Positions 1 through 13,277 of a stretch of 64,000 bases of DNA are shown here, in pieces. The position numbers and the translations under genes were made by a program. The first letter of the stretch is position 1, and the number at the start of each line of letters is the position of its first letter. Origin of the DNA: Artemisia argyi (taxonomy: Eukaryota > Streptophyta > Magnoliopsida > Asterales > Asteraceae); contig CM060692.1 in the NCBI GenBank assembly GCA_030686995.1, positions 124,697,796 through 124,761,795 of the forward strand, read 5' to 3'. The notes below the pieces were generated by a model that saw nothing but the letters and a program-made list of their open reading frames with translations, did no database searches and was not told where the DNA came from.

Positions 1-136
1 TTTTGGTGTTAAAGTTGTTGTTTTTATTGAAGTTTTAGTGATTCTAAGTGTTTTGGGAAAGATTTGATCATTAGAAACAAGTGAAAAAGGAGTTTTTGGG
101 TGAAAAAATCGTATTTTTGAAGTTTTCTGGTCATCC

Positions 137-780
137 TACGCGTAACTTGGGTGAATAGTACAAGAAACAGCTGTCTACAGTACTTCCTACGCATAAATTT
201 TGGCCTAAAACTCTTTTCTTACGCGTAACTAAGGTCAAAACCCTTTTCTTACGCGTAACTCCGGTCAAAACCCTGTTTTTACGCGTTACTTGGAAGTCTA
301 CGCCTTAAAACCTACGAGTAAAGTCACTTTCTACGCGTAAGTTGAAGTCTACGCACAAGATCCTACGCTTAAGTTCAGTTTCTACGCAGAAGATCAGCTC
401 TTACGCATAAGATCATATCTTACGCGTAAGTTTCAGAGTTCTACGCATAACTTCTTCAAAGGTTCTCTCTTCGTGCTACGGTGACTCGGTATTTCCCTGA
501 CTTGGATAAGTTTGTGGAATACTTCGACAAGGGATATCTTTCAAGCTTGGACAAGTTTGAGAGATCAATTTGGTTGAAAAACCTTACGCGTAACTTTTCT
601 TACGCATAAACTCAAAGTTTACGCGTAAAAATCAAAGCTTACGCATAAACACTTTGTTTACGCATAACCTGAAAGTTTACGCATAACTTTTATTACGCGT
701 AAGATTTGAAATTAACCATAAGATTTGAAGTTAAGTGTAAGAATCACTGTTTACGCATAAGTTCAGGAGTTTACGCGTAA
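137..780 (+). repeat. Array of about 22 TACGC(G/A)TAA motifs in the copia-1 leader
   Basis: Hand count gives about 22 exact or near copies of a nine-base motif, TACGCGTAA or TACGCATAA, often inside the palindrome TTACGCGTAA. There are two clusters, about 137-450 and 585-780. Neighbouring copies are mostly 18-21 bases apart (for example at 383, 402, 421, 442 and at 601, 620, 640, 660, 679). The bases between motifs are only loosely alike, so this is a spaced motif array more than a plain tandem repeat. It lies between the unseen 5' LTR and the gag start, so it should be part of the transcribed leader. Confidence 0.9.
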
Positions 781-1080
781 GAATTTGATTTTTTGACAAC
801 CAAACTTCAAAACGACCATAACTTTTGAACCGTAACTCCGTTTTCGACGAATCAGCTGTCAAAACGACCGCGAGACCGAGAAGAAGGACACGTTGAATCA
901 TCTAAAGATCATTCAAGCCCAGCTTCGAGGCCCAAATCCACTCCAAACGGAAGTTCTTGAGGTTTTAAGGTTTTAGATCAAATTTTTCACCATAAAAACT
1001 TGCATCAACTTACACTAAACACAACTCCTACTTCGTTGGAACGATCCAAGAATCAACTTTATCCATCTTAACTTCATCAA

Positions 1081-4000
1081 ATGGCATCTCAGCAAGATAT
1101 TCATGCAGCCGGTGCGGAAAACCGACCTCCAATGCTTGAAAAAGGTGGATATCTCCCATGGACAAGCCGCATATTTCGTTACATCAAAACTAAAGATCTT
1201 GGTAACCTCATGATCAACTCCATTAAGAATGGTCCATTTCAGCCAAGACAAGTTCAAATTACCGGTGATCCAAACTCAACAAATCCTACTGAACCATACA
1301 TGCGTTTACAAACAGAAGAAGATTACACAGATGAAGACAAGACGCAGATCAAAGCTGATGATATGGCAATGCATCTAATCCAACTTGGATTACCTCGGGA
1401 GATCTTTGCTGCGGTCGACAGCTGTGAAACTGCTCATGCTATGTGGGAACGTGTTAGAAGGATTTGTCATGGAACAGAGATTGGACAACAAGACGTTGAG
1501 AACAAACTTCTTACTGAATGGGAGAACTTCACATCCACTAAAGGTGAACAGATTGAGTCATACTACAAAAGGTTTTGCACGTTGATGAATGAGTTAATCA
1601 GAAACAAGTTGACACCTCGAACAATTGCAACAAACATCAAATTTGTCAATAACCTTCCAGAAGAATGGGGTCGTTATGTTACAATTGTTAATCAGACAAA
1701 GGACTTACATCAGGTGAATTATGATCAACTCTATGACTTTCTGAAGCAAAACCAAGCTGAGGCTAATGAAGTTAGGAAAGAAAGATTGGCAAAGAATCAT
1801 GATCCTCTCGCATTAATTGCTAATACACCAACACCATTACCAGTGAACACACAACAACCATCATCATCTTCCACTCACAACTACATGCAACCAACACCGA
1901 TCTACCAACAACAATTCTACCCACAACTACAACAAGTTATTCCACAACAGACATACCCGCAATTCCAAGAACCAGAATTCACTGACAATGATGAAGCTGC
2001 TGCAGCATTGACTCAAGCGTTTGCTTTTCTGTCTAAGGCATTCCAAGGACGCTATTCTACACCAACAAACAACAACCAAAGGATTTCATCGAATACTCGC
2101 AACAGGCAGATCGCTCAGCCGAGTTTCAATATGGGCAACGGAGGCCAAATGGTTGGAGTTTATGGGAATCCGCAGGGATATCAGAATATGCAGAATGCAG
2201 GTCAGTATGCAGGAAATCAGAATGCAGGTCAGTTTGCAGGGAATCAGTTGGGTCAGTTTGTTGGAAATCAGAGGGGTCAGAATGTTGGTAATCAGGCAAT
2301 GGGTAATCAGAATAGAAATGTTGCAGCTCCAGTAGTTGGGAATTTGGGAAATGTGAATCAGGGTAATCCGGTAAAGTGTTTCAACTGCCAGGGTGTAGGT
2401 CATATGGCAAGGAACTGTCCTACTAAGCCAAACAAGAAAGATCTAGCGTACTTACATAAAGCAGTGATGTTGGCACAAAAGGCAGAGGCAGGGTTTCAGT
2501 TGAACGCAGAGGAGAATGACTTTATGGCTCTTATGGATGACATGGAAGATAGAGAAGATATCGATGCGAACTGCATATTCATGGCGAATCTTCAGGAAGC
2601 TAAGTATGACACGGATTCTGACACACTTCCTGTTTATGACACCAATGCACCATCTGAGGTATCTAACTTCAACACATGTCACAATAATAATATATTTGAT
2701 ATGTCTCCTCATGAGGAACATCATTTTGAGAAGCAAGCAACCACTTATGATACATACCTGGACACGCCAAGTAGTAGCAATACTCCTTTCGCAACTCCAG
2801 GTGTGAATCATAATGGAGGCTTCGTTTCACAACATGCTGAGAATGATGAGGAAACACGTGCTTTATTTGAATCATTATTGAATAATTGTCGTATTGAAAT
2901 TGAGAATGTGAACAAGGTCAATCGCGATGTTAAGGCCGCGAATGTTAAATTGACCGCTGAGCTTGAGAGTTACAAAGAAAACGTTAAAGCTTTTGAATTT
3001 CATAACAAAAGATTGTCTGAATTAGAAACTGGTTATCAAAATTCCGTTTCAGAGAAACAACAATTGCAACTCAAGTTTGATACACTTGATGTTAATTCTT
3101 TCAAAAAGATAAAATCTTTAAACATGGAAATTTCTGATTTACAAAACCAACTTTCTAAACAAAAAACAGCTTATTCCAATCTTGAAAAAGAAATGGATGA
3201 GTTGAAAAAGGATTTTGCAAAGAAAGAAGACAAACTTTTGGAAGAAATCGTAGAGTCAGAACACATGATTGCTCATTTAGAGGAATTAGTGGTTAAGTCG
3301 GGTCAGTCGAGTCAAACAATGAAAATGATTTCAAATCAAATCAATCCGATTTACCATACAAAACATAAAATGGCTCTTGGTAACAACACACCTTGTAATC
3401 TCAAGAAAGCTCAGCAAGAACAGAATGTTTTGTACAATGGTAATGTGATTTATACCAAACATGATCCTCCCGTCGTTCGGGATTCTGTGCTAACAATTGA
3501 ACATGTCGAAGAGAGCATTAATAAAATGAAACAAAAGGATTTGAAGCCCATTGATTACAACAAATTGAACAAACTTTCGGGAATCACTTTTGTTCCACAA
3601 ACAGAACCGTCTGTGTTTTCCATAAAACGACCATTTGCGAAATTCTTGTCTAAAAAGAAAGTTGTTTCCAAATCTCTTTCTAAATTAGAACAAATGTCCT
3701 CTAACAACACTTTTAAAACAAGTGAGGCTAAAAACATTCTCGATGAAGTTAAAATGAGAATTCAAGAACTTCAAAAAATTGTTAAATCTAAAACTTCCAT
3801 CGATATTAACAACTGGCATTCTAGTTTTCACATCGAACAGAAAAAGGTGTTTCAAAACGAAATTACTATTCCACTGAATAACATCAGCGCGAGTGTAAAA
3901 AATTTTGAACTTGTTTTCTTAAAAGAAACGGCCGACTTTGTCAAGGACCACAAATCCCTGGTAACCGAAGCTAATGATGCTCGTGAAAACATGATTGTTT

Positions 4001-5286
4001 TGGAAAACCTAAATGATTCTCTCTTCGAAGTTGTTATGACCACTGACATTATGTCCATCATTTTACAAACATATTCTGTTCAAGACGATGAAAGACTGAG
4101 AGCTGAGACCTCCGAAATTGTTTCAAAATATGAAAATGCTCTTATAAAGCTTGAAAAAGAAAATGTGTCATATTTTAAACAACTTGATCGAAAAAAGGAA
4201 GAATGCAAGTATGACAAATTGTCGTATGAGCGTGCCTTAAAGAACATGAAAGAGCAAAATGATCTTTTGAGGACTCAGCTTGAAAGTCAAAAAGGAAAGG
4301 GTGAGGAAACTAAGTTTGCAAAACCGTCAACTTTGGAGAAACCAAATGTTTCAAACACGGTTCAAAAACCAAAAATGTCAATTTCTCGATTTGCTCCAAA
4401 AGTCGATGAGAAAAAGGATTTGACAAAACCAGTCACTCCAACACCCTTGCCTAAGAAAAGTGACAATGTTAAGATTGTTGATAAAGGAAAAGCGGTTGTC
4501 GAAACACCAAAAGTGATAGCACCTGGCCTTTTTAGGATTAGTCCCACTAATGCGTCTGCCTCCACTTCTAAGACAAATGCGTGCAAAAAGGATAATTCTA
4601 AAGAGTCTAGTGATGCTAAAAAGGACAACAATATAAATCCTAATGTGTGTGCCTTACCTTCTACAGGATTAGAATGCACCTCTAGGAGCAGCAGACTAAA
4701 GCCTAGGAGCAATACAAGGAACAATAGAGTCTCGCCTATCTCTACGAGTAGTAGCAAGAATAAAGTTGAAGAAGTAGAAGAACACCCTAGGAATTTATCG
4801 CTTTGTAATAAGAAACATGATTCATTTGAATGTAATGTCGAAAGTACTAGTTCTAATGCATGTAATGACTCAGTTTGTTTAATATGCAAGAAATGTTTAA
4901 TTAATGATGTTCATGATGAATGTGTTTCTAAGAAGGTGAATGTTATGCCTAAACAGAAGTATGTTCCAAAGGGAACTAGTGCCAGATCAAGATCTATAGA
5001 AAGATTAGTTGCACGCTTTAGGTCTACCACTAGTAGTCGAATGCCTAGGAACTACCTTAAGCTTTGTATGTGGATACCAACGGGTAGAGAGTTCACTCTT
5101 AAGGACGGCAAATTAGAAATAACTCAAGCTAAACAAGTAGCAACTGTCCATGAGTGTGATTCTGCTTTTACTCCTAACCCCATGGAACCCAATTCAACAC
5201 GGTTTCCAAATACAAACTCTTCTGTTCTTGGCAGGTTATCGAAATATGTCTTTGGATCGTCGACTCGGGTTGCTCCAAGCACATGA
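1081..5286 (+). CDS. gag: Copia gag-like protein with zinc knuckle and long coiled-coil extension
   Basis: A 1401-residue open frame. The N-terminal part (roughly residues 20-250) looks like the copia capsid region (UBN2/gag type). A Gln/Pro-rich stretch (about 260-310) and a Gly-Asn-Gln-rich stretch (about 350-425) follow. A CX2CX4HX4C zinc knuckle lies at residues 433-446 ([14 protein letters not shown]), expected to bind element RNA. Residues of about 600-1150 are charged, heptad-like and probably coiled coil. Near the C-terminus is a W-I-P-T-G-R motif also found in the copia-3 spacer (about 30625). The start is the first ATG after the leader, in a good context (caaATGGC). It is about three times the length of ordinary copia gag. 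It ends in TGA just as the pol frame opens, so gag and pol are in different frames here. Confidence 0.9.
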   Translation: MASQQDIHAAGAENRPPMLEKGGYLPWTSRIFRYIKTKDLGNLMINSIKNGPFQPRQVQITGDPNSTNPTEPYMRLQTEEDYTDEDKTQIKADDMAMHLIQLGLPREIFAAVDSCETAHAMWERVRRICHGTEIGQQDVENKLLTEWENFTSTKGEQIESYYKRFCTLMNELIRNKLTPRTIATNIKFVNNLPEEWGRYVTIVNQTKDLHQVNYDQLYDFLKQNQAEANEVRKERLAKNHDPLALIANTPTPLPVNTQQPSSSSTHNYMQPTPIYQQQFYPQLQQVIPQQTYPQFQEPEFTDNDEAAAALTQAFAFLSKAFQGRYSTPTNNNQRISSNTRNRQIAQPSFNMGNGGQMVGVYGNPQGYQNMQNAGQYAGNQNAGQFAGNQLGQFVGNQRGQNVGNQAMGNQNRNVAAPVVGNLGNVNQGNPVKCFNCQGVGHMARNCPTKPNKKDLAYLHKAVMLAQKAEAGFQLNAEENDFMALMDDMEDREDIDANCIFMANLQEAKYDTDSDTLPVYDTNAPSEVSNFNTCHNNNIFDMSPHEEHHFEKQATTYDTYLDTPSSSNTPFATPGVNHNGGFVSQHAENDEETRALFESLLNNCRIEIENVNKVNRDVKAANVKLTAELESYKENVKAFEFHNKRLSELETGYQNSVSEKQQLQLKFDTLDVNSFKKIKSLNMEISDLQNQLSKQKTAYSNLEKEMDELKKDFAKKEDKLLEEIVESEHMIAHLEELVVKSGQSSQTMKMISNQINPIYHTKHKMALGNNTPCNLKKAQQEQNVLYNGNVIYTKHDPPVVRDSVLTIEHVEESINKMKQKDLKPIDYNKLNKLSGITFVPQTEPSVFSIKRPFAKFLSKKKVVSKSLSKLEQMSSNNTFKTSEAKNILDEVKMRIQELQKIVKSKTSIDINNWHSSFHIEQKKVFQNEITIPLNNISASVKNFELVFLKETADFVKDHKSLVTEANDARENMIVLENLNDSLFEVVMTTDIMSIILQTYSVQDDERLRAETSEIVSKYENALIKLEKENVSYFKQLDRKKEECKYDKLSYERALKNMKEQNDLLRTQLESQKGKGEETKFAKPSTLEKPNVSNTVQKPKMSISRFAPKVDEKKDLTKPVTPTPLPKKSDNVKIVDKGKAVVETPKVIAPGLFRISPTNASASTSKTNACKKDNSKESSDAKKDNNINPNVCALPSTGLECTSRSSRLKPRSNTRNNRVSPISTSSSKNKVEEVEEHPRNLSLCNKKHDSFECNVESTSSNACNDSVCLICKKCLINDVHDECVSKKVNVMPKQKYVPKGTSARSRSIERLVARFRSTTSSRMPRNYLKLCMWIPTGREFTLKDGKLEITQAKQVATVHECDSAFTPNPMEPNSTRFPNTNSSVLGRLSKYVFGSSTRVAPST

Positions 5287-8200
5287 CCGGGAACTTAAAG
5301 CTGCTGATCAATTTCATATGGAAATTCATGGGAACTGTACGCTTTGGAAATGATCATGTAGCAGCTATCCTGGGTTTTGGAGATCTTCAGTTTGGGAATT
5401 TTGTGATCACTCGAGTTTACTATGTCGAAGGGTTGGGACACAACTTATTTTCAGTTGGGCAGTTTTGTGATGCAGATTTAGAAGTTGCATTCAGGAGAAA
5501 CACGGTTTTTATAAGAAATTTGGTTGGTGATGATCTCTTAACTGGTAATCGTGGTACAAACTTGTATGCTATCGACATCAACCAAATGGCTTCTACATCA
5601 CCAATTTGTCTTATGACAAGGGCAACCGAAACTAAGTCCTGGCTGTGGCATAGACGTTTATCCCATCTCAACTTCGACACGATCAATAAGTTAGCCAAAG
5701 ACAACATCGTCACCGGACTTCCTAAGTTCAAATACACCAAGGAACACCTATGTCCATCATGCGAACAAGGAAAAAGTAAAAGAACATCATATAAACCCAA
5801 AACCGTACCTAGTTCGGAAGCAAGGTTACATATGTTGCACATGGACTTATGTGGCCCAATGAGAGTTGAAAGCATTAATGGGAAGAAGTATATTCTCGTT
5901 ATTGTTGATGATTATTCAAGATATACGTGGGTAAAGTTTTTGAGATCAAAAGACGAAGCACCAGGCATCATCATCACCTTTCTGAAGCGTATTCAAGTTC
6001 TACTTCAAGCTCCAGTAAGGATTGTAAGAACAGATAATGGCACAGAATTCACAAATCAGGAGTTAAGAACCTATTTTGAAGATGTTGGAATCACACACCA
6101 AACATCAGTTGTTAGAACTCCACAGCAGAATGGGGTAGTTGAAAGAAGAAACCGAACTCTTGTGGAAGCTGCTCGCACAATGCTGATTTTTTCTAGTGCA
6201 CCTCTATTCTTATGGGCTGATGCTGTAGCCACTGCTTGTTTTACTCAAAACCGATCCCTAGTACATCCGAGATTCAATAAAACCCCATATGAGCTAGTGA
6301 ACAACCGTAAACCTGACATCTCTTACCTTCACGTGTTTGGCGCTTTGTGCTATCCGACAAATGACAGAGAAGATCTAGGGAAGTTAAAAGCTAAGGGTGA
6401 TATTGGAATCTTCATTGGATATTCAGAAAACTCGAGGGCATTCAGGGTGTATAATAGAAGAACGAAAAGGATTATGGAGACGATGAATGTGAAGTTTGAC
6501 GAGATTTCACAAATGGCTTCTGAGAGATACACTCTAGAACCCGCGCTTAATCCAATGGCTTCTAATCAAAACGGATTAGGACCCGCACCAAACCAGCAGA
6601 CTTCTGGACACATCAGTTCAAGACTCGTGCCTAATGGAGCTCATTCAACAAACATGGACAAACCTTCAGAACAAGAACTGGAAAATTTCTTTGAGTTAAT
6701 GTTTGATGAATATTATGGTGGAACTTCGACAAATGCATCTCATCAACATTCCGCTGCACCCGCTCAAAACCATCAACCACCACCACCACCACAGGATGCA
6801 TCTACCACAATCGAAGCTGAAGCACCAACTACCTCAACATCATCTACATCTACTCAAGCAACTCCAGTACTTGAAACTGTTCTACCAAGCGTTGATGCGC
6901 AAAACCAAAACTCAAATTTTCAAGAAGAACCAACAAATAATTCAAACAATGATGCGTTAGCAGAAGAAGAAATATTTGAAAACCCGTTTGCAACAGACTC
7001 TGCTGAATCTTCTTCAAGGTTACAAGAACCATCTAACACACATTCGTTACACCCAAGGTACCCTTCTAAGTTTCAATGGACAAAAGACCATCCAATAGAA
7101 CATGTTATTGGTGAACCTTCAAAGCCAGTTCAAACAAGGAGACAACTTGCCACCGATCTCGAATTGTGCATTTACGTTTGCTCAATCAGCCTCAAAGAAC
7201 CAAAGAACATTCGGGAAGCAATGGCAGAAAACCCTTGGATTGAAGCGATGCAGGAGGAATTTCTTCAATACCTGTTACATGATAGTTGGGAACTTGTTGA
7301 ACGACCACTTGATAAACGAGTTCTTGATCTCAAGTGGTTATGGAAGAACAAACTGGATGAGGAAATGACTGTTATTCGCAAAAAAGCTCGTCTCGTGGCT
7401 AAAGGTTATCCACAAGAAGAAGGGATAGATTTCGAAGAATCATTCGCGCCTGTAGCTAGACTTGAAGCAGTCCGGATTTTCTTAGCCTATGCAGCTCACA
7501 AAAACATCACAGTCTATCAGATGGATATTAAGACAGCTTTCTTGAATGGAACTCTGAAAGAAGAAGTGTATGTGAGTTAGCCAGAGGGATTCATCGACAG
7601 AGATCATCCAGACTACGTCTACAAGCTTAAGAAAGCAATTTATGGTTTAAAACAAGCTCCAAGAGCGTGGTATGATGAACTATCATCTTTCTTGCTTAAA
7701 AAAAATTTCACAAAAGGAACGGTTGATGACACCTTGTTTATCAAAAAATTCAAAAATGACATTTTGATCGTCCAAATTTACGTGGATGACATAATTTTTG
7801 GATCAACCAATCCTAACCATTCAAAACATTTTGAAAATCTCATGAAAAATAAATTTGAAATGTCCATGATGGGGGAACTAAAATTCTTTCTTGGTTTACA
7901 AATCCATCAATCCCCTCGTGGTATTTTTATCAATCAAGCTAAATATACAATAGAGATTTTGAAAAAACATGGAATGGAAAATTGTGATTCTGTTGGTACA
8001 CCAATGGTCACTTCACCAAAAATAGGTGCTGATTTGTTTGGGAAACCAATCGATCCGAAGAAATATCAGAGCATGATCGGTTCTCTCATGTACCTAACTG
8101 CTAGCCGACCCGATATTCAATTTGCTGTATGTTTGTTAGCACGGTTTCAGGCAAAGCCTACCGAACTTCACCTCAAAGAGGTTAAACGGATCTTTCGGTA

Positions 8201-8756
8201 CCTACGAAGCACCATTAACATGGGACTTTGGTATCCGAAGGATTCGGAGTTCAATCTAACAGCATTTTCAGATGCAGACCATGCTGGTGATCAAGTTACA
8301 GCAAAGAGTACATCAGGTGGAGCATAATTTTTGGGTGAAAAGCTTGTAAGCTGGTCGTCAAAGAAACAGGATTGTACTGCACTATCAACCGCCGAAGCCG
8401 AGTATGTGTCTCTATCTGCGTGTTGTGCCCAAGTTCTTTGGATGCGGACACAGCTCACAGATTATGGCTTTACTTTTGACAGAATACCTATGTATTGTGA
8501 CTCAAAAAGTGCCATAGCCATCTCGTGCAATCCCGTACATCACTCTAAGACGAAGCATATCAAAGTCCGCTACCATTTCATCAAAGAACACGTGGAAGAG
8601 GGTACTGTTGAATTATTTTTCGTTAAGACTGATTATCAACTCGCCGATCTATTTACTAAAGCCCTTCCAAAAGAACGGTTTGACTATTTAGTTCGACGAA
8701 TTGGCATGCGAAGCCTAACTCCTGAGGAGCTAGAACGTCTTCTCGAATCTTCTTGA
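5253..8756 (+). pseudogene. pol: Copia pol polyprotein: protease, integrase, reverse transcriptase, RNase H (two nonsense codons)
   Basis: The protease motif [13 protein letters not shown] is encoded at 5253-5291, upstream of the first ATG of this frame (5283), so pol does not start at that ATG; a frame change from gag near 5200-5260 is required. An HHCC zinc finger begins near 5649 (WHRRLSH, then CPSCEQGK). Integrase has its DD35E triad: D in HMDLCG (about 5844), D at 6033 (TDNGTEF) and E at 6141 (VVERRNRT), with 35 residues between the last two. Reverse transcriptase has its YVDD box at 7779-7790. RNase H runs to 8753 and keeps the C-terminal QLADLFTKAL motif. TAG at 7578 and TAA at 8325 each replace a Gln expected from family conservation. 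The domains are otherwise intact, so the copy died recently. Confidence 0.92.
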
Positions 8757-11297
8757 AAAATGTTTTCAAAATCGCTTCGCTGTAAATATTTTTGAAAAAA
8801 CAAAATACAAAATTTGAAAAACCAGCAAAAACAAAATACAAAAATATAAAATTTTCAAAAAATACAAAAACAATATAAAATCAAAAAATCCAAAAATATT
8901 CTTCTCACGACATGTCTCTCGTATAAATCAATATTCTGTACGTTTCTAGAAATGTCATTCAACAATGATACGGACATGTACAGATGCTTGAGCGGGAGTT
9001 CTTTTTAATGTTTTTCTAAAACATGTCGTTTCTCAAAAGTTTCTTCACAATGGCTTTCGTATACTTCAGTACGAAACCCGGACATTAAACGATGACTTCT
9101 GATTAATTTACAAGTCAAGAACTCGTACGTTCAATGACGAACTCTTTTTCAAAAAGTTCGAGTCTAAACAAACGAAAAAGACTTCTAACAAAAACTCGTT
9201 TACAAAATTCTTGAGCACTTTTTCAAGATTGTTCAAAAGATTTCTCAAAATCTCTCAAAGTTAGTGCTCAAGATAACTCCCTAAAAACCCTTAATTAATT
9301 TTAAATATGCTATCATTAAGGGGGAGTACAAAAAGAAAAATGTTCCAAATTCATGCAGAATCTATCTTTCTCTCCAAAAGCTTTTTCTTAATCTGTTGAT
9401 ATCAAAAATATCACGCTATGCTATTTTTGAGGGGGAGAAGACATGATTAAAATGTGATCAAAGATGTTTAAAGATTGTGGCTGAATCTCAGAAGAGCTCG
9501 ACTCAGTAAGTACCAATGAATTGACGAAGCTTAAAATGTCTGTAATCGAAAAGACTTGTCCTGGACGGGTAATAATTTCAAGCTAGTCTAACTAGTGATG
9601 TAAGCGTGTCTCGAATAGGACTTGTCTGAGTAGACTGTACCATATCGAGAGACTTTCTTTGGACTTGACCAGGACGGGTAATAATTTCAAGCTAGTCTAA
9701 CTAGTGATGTAAGCGTGTCTCGAATCGGTCATGTTCGCTGAAAGTGGATCAATTCAAAAGTGCAAACTCCTCCCGCATGTGCAAATTTCTTAAAAATTAC
9801 ATGAGCACATGTGAAGGGGGAGTCCTTCAAAAGAAATGCAAAACTCTCGAAGTGTCAACAATGTGTTTTATTATCATAAACACTTTGAGAGATTTTCACA
9901 AAATGGTTTCATAGCAATGATAGGATAGTCATGGAGTTATAAGGTGACTAAGGTTAGGAAAAACCGTCCTATGATCCGCCAGAGCCGGAGGGATCTACCC
10001 AAGGACAAATCCAATAGATTAGAATTAGAAGTCCTTAGGTATGATTGAAAAAAGGAGAAAATGAGAAAGGAGAAAGATGGGGTTGAAGAATTAAAAAGAA
10101 AAGTTATGAAAAAGGGTGAAAAGAAATAGCCCTCCAAATGTTCAACCTTAGGGCAGACACCGGGTACAATTCGTATGCTACTGGTTGTTACTAAGGTGAC
10201 ACCGGTATTGAAGATAAAGACGTCATGGACCCAGTGACGCACTGCACTAAACCTTCTTAACCACTCAAGTTCTCTTAAAAGAGCTTGTTTCATTCTCACG
10301 GGGAACCGTTGTAATCTATCGACCTGTCTCTTAGAGATGGTTGATATTGAAGCAAGAGACCTCTCCCTAATCTCCGCATAGGAAACCAAATGTGCACTTA
10401 TCGAGTCTAGAGCCCCGAGATTCATCAAAAGATCTCATAGGAACACATGATATTTCTACACTGGTTGTTCATCATTAAGGACGCCAGATGTACACTTTAG
10501 AGTCCTACGCAGATCTTAGCAATCTGCCAGAACATTTATGAGAGGATTCACTTTTGTGATTCTCAATGATTGAATGGAAATTCCTGCCAGGGTCAACATC
10601 AAGCAGCCCTGACAGCAGGTCACTTCGGTAATTCTTTATGGGTTACGCTTAGTGTTCGCGGTGGTTTCAAACGGTCTACAGTCGTGGAGTGATCCCCAGC
10701 GACTCACCCAGTCATTGAGCTACTAAGTAGGTCTTGTAAGCTCTCTCGAGAGTATCTGACATGGGAACGGCCTTGGTAAGGGTTAGAAGGAGTCTTCACA
10801 CTATGCTGTTGACGATCTCTAATTCTTATCTGTAAGTACCGGATGTTTTATTGCTAACTGTTTATATGCAGGGACACTTCATCTCCATGGCGACAGATTC
10901 CATGTGCTCATACATACATCTGGAAGTTAAAGAAAGCTCCCTCTAAGATCTATACAACACAAATTTCAGAGAAAGATTCTACGCCAAAAAGAAGAATCTA
11001 CAAAGTGTAAAGACTAAAGATCAAAGTGTAAGAAAGGGAACTACGTGCATATGAATATCAAAGTCCAAAGATGTATGAGCATGTTGGAATGGCAAACAAC
11101 CACCACAGACGCAGAAGTGACGAATGGCAGATAACTCCACATCACTAAGGAACAAAGAACGATGAAAATCAGTCATCAAAGATCACAATGCATGAAGGAA
11201 CAAAGACTAAAGACTATTCTACAACGACACACAAAGTTAAAGACAAAGAACACGGAAGACCCACTCACGTGGAGCATCATTCGAATGACCACCCCTT
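8757..11297 (+). other. Copia-1 3' noncoding region with repeated polypurine tracts
   Basis: About 2.5 kb without a supported sense gene between pol and the 3' LTR. Polypurine tracts of the form GGGGGAG occur near 9318-9326, 9429-9440 and 9814-9822, besides the one at the LTR. Blocks at about 8885-9000, 9945-10060 and 10130-10310 can be read almost base for base again in the 3' noncoding region of copia-3 (about 47310-47420, 48440-48560 and 48700-48860). A 163-codon minus-strand frame at 9937-10428 covers the best conserved block, but a one-base difference in copia-3 breaks that frame, so I do not call it a gene. Confidence 0.75.
9553..9727 (+). repeat. 65-bp direct repeat, two copies 109 bp apart
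   Basis: The stretch 9553-9617 (starting GACTTGTCCTGGACGGG and ending in GCGTGTCTCGAAT) recurs at 9662-9727 with only a few differences. It lies in the noncoding 3' region of copia-1. It could be a replication slippage product or a duplicated RNA element. Confidence 0.85.
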
Positions 11298-11307
11298 AGG
11301 GGGAGAT
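11298..11307 (+). other. Polypurine tract of copia-1
   Basis: AGGGGGAGAT sits directly before the LTR start TGTTAG. This is the expected priming site for plus-strand DNA synthesis in copia elements. Confidence 0.85.
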
Positions 11308-11707
11308 TGTTAGCATTAAAAAATATGTATTTAGAAGTGATGGTCATTCTCATACATGTAACTTTGTAATGTGTCGTAGATTACAATAGAATAGTCAATG
11401 GGCTTATGGTTTGGACTAATCTAATAGGTTATAAGTTATGTATTACAACTAGTCCATACTTAATGTAAAAGTCCAATCCATGACCAAGCCCATTAGGGTG
11501 TTACATCTCTTACTATATAAACACCTCAAATGAGTCATTTGAGGTGTGTGCTTGTGTGTGTATTGTGTGTGTTTTTTAATAAATGTTCTCTTCATCTTTA
11601 TACTCTTTTTCTCTCATATTAACTCCACACATATTGCATCAAGTCACCATCTTTCCTTCTTCTAGTGCTTATATTGGTATTAAAGTTGATATATCTAAGG
11701 TCCTACA
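11308..11707 (+). repeat. 3' LTR of copia-1 (400 bp)
   Basis: Begins TGTTAGCATT right after the polypurine tract and ends TCCTACA, so it has TG...CA ends. A TATA-like box (CTATATAAACACC) lies near 11512-11523 and is followed by a TG-rich stretch. The next bases belong to the gypsy LTR end, which fixes the right boundary by comparison with 20230-20266. Confidence 0.88.
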
Positions 11708-11745
11708 ATTCCGCTGCCATACAGGTATTTTGGGGGTGTGACAGA

Positions 11746-11758
11746 TTGGCATCAGAGC
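11746..11758 (+). other. Primer binding site of the Tekay-type element
   Basis: TTGGCATCAGAGC begins two bases after the LTR end (TGTGACA). It matches the initiator-Met tRNA 3' end complement (TGGTATCAGAGC) with one mismatch. Confidence 0.8.
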
Positions 11759-13206
11759 TAAGGTTATAGCGAACTAGGATGTATCTTGGACCCTAGACTA
11801 TAACCACATCATCATAGCATCTCATCATTTTATCATAAGTGCATATTCACTACATATGTTGTTTCATGCACACACTGTGAGAGTTATTTATAACCATATT
11901 CGTATATATATAATTATATTGACCTGGTTCACAAGCAACATGTCTTTAGATACTCACCCTGTCATTCTTTTACCGGATTCCGACATTGAACATGCCTTGT
12001 CATCTTCCACTACCATTGTACCACCAGTTGCGCTTACACCACCATTAGCACCATTGATTTGTCATAGGAACAGGGTTTTCCTATCATTCAGCCCATACAT
12101 AGAATGCCATTTAGTAGTGTATTCAGACTTAATCTTAATGGACCTATTAGGATGCTTATTGCAAAGAAAATAGTATGTTTTCTTCCTTTCACTAGTAGGG
12201 CGCTCACTACTCAGGTACTACCACCACCGTCAGCTACTTATTTCACTATTGGTCGTCCCATAGTGCGTACTTCAGTTTTACCTCTTAGATGTCGCGAGAT
12301 AGCGCGAAAGAGGGTAGTATCCCATTCACTATTATCACCATCATCTCCTAACTCACCACTAGGATCTCATCGTTAGCAACTTTGTTCTCATCATCTAAAG
12401 CATCACCAACACCATCACATCTCAGAGATCTTACACCCATATATGACAGGCTGCTTAAGAGGCAACCACTATTTGACATACCATTACCATCTACCACACG
12501 TTACACCACCTTATAGGTTAGAGGTTGGTGAGAGTTTGAGAGCCTCTACTGCTTGACAACCTACTACTCTTCATCGTTAGATGATGATCTCTAATTATTT
12601 GAGATTACCCACGAGTGTTTGGATGATACACTCCGAATAATACCAAAAGCCTCACAGACACAATAAGAATTGCAACAAATCGCCCAAGGGTGGCATCTAT
12701 CACAAGGACTTTATATTATCTTAGATATGATCGACTCATACCTCCATAACACAATAGACCAACAAGATGCTTTGAACGGTATTATACCATCATAATGGAA
12801 CTCATCATAACTCTCCCTTCATTATCAAGTTTGATTACACCACATTCTAAGTCGATAATTACATCATTAGTCGCTCTAGCAACACTCCACCGACCAATGT
12901 GGTCACATTAGTAGATTTGACATATAATTACAACTTTAGGAAGATGCGAGTAAGACAATAAGATTAATAAAGACGAAGGTGTCTTTACAATTAAATGGTC
13001 TTATTGACCAAGATAAAAGTGACTCCCCTAGTTTTCGTGTTTCGGAGATAATAACAATTCAAGTAAGTCAAAGCCAAATTAAATTTTTGTACAAATAAAA
13101 AGATTTCCTGCAAACTCTACGAAGTACGACAAATTATTGATTTTCAATGGTTGGATTAAAAAACTCATTTCTGTTTAAGCAACAATCTTCTTGAATTCCC
13201 TTTTTC

Positions 13207-13277
<71 letters not shown>

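Larger units (their letters stand above)
1..11707 (+). mobile_element. Ty1/copia LTR retrotransposon, Sirevirus-like (copia-1), 5' LTR outside window
   Basis: A nearly complete plus-strand copia element: long repeat-rich leader, gag with one zinc knuckle, pol in the copia order (protease, integrase, reverse transcriptase, RNase H), a 2.5 kb 3' noncoding region with several polypurine tracts, and a 400 bp 3' LTR. The large gag with a coiled-coil extension and the multiple polypurine tracts are traits described for the Sirevirus lineage; the lineage call is inference. Only two nonsense codons and one frame change interrupt gag-pol, so it is a fairly young copy. It lies at the very end of the 5' LTR of the gypsy element that resumes at 11708. 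The bases after its LTR (ATTCC) are the candidate target duplication, but the left flank is outside the window. Confidence 0.9.

Noticed and set aside
137..780. CRISPR-like array of regularly spaced repeats
   Set aside because: The motif is only nine bases, spacers are about ten bases, and the setting is a plant retrotransposon leader.
4362..4889. 175-codon minus-strand frame within copia-1 gag
   Set aside because: It is the shadow of the gag frame; its Leu/Ser-rich text mirrors Lys/Glu-rich codons on the coding strand.
9937..10428. 163-codon minus-strand frame as a gene
   Set aside because: It covers a conserved block, but the matching block in copia-3 has a one-base shift, and no promoter or start context was seen. 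Kept only as part of a finding.
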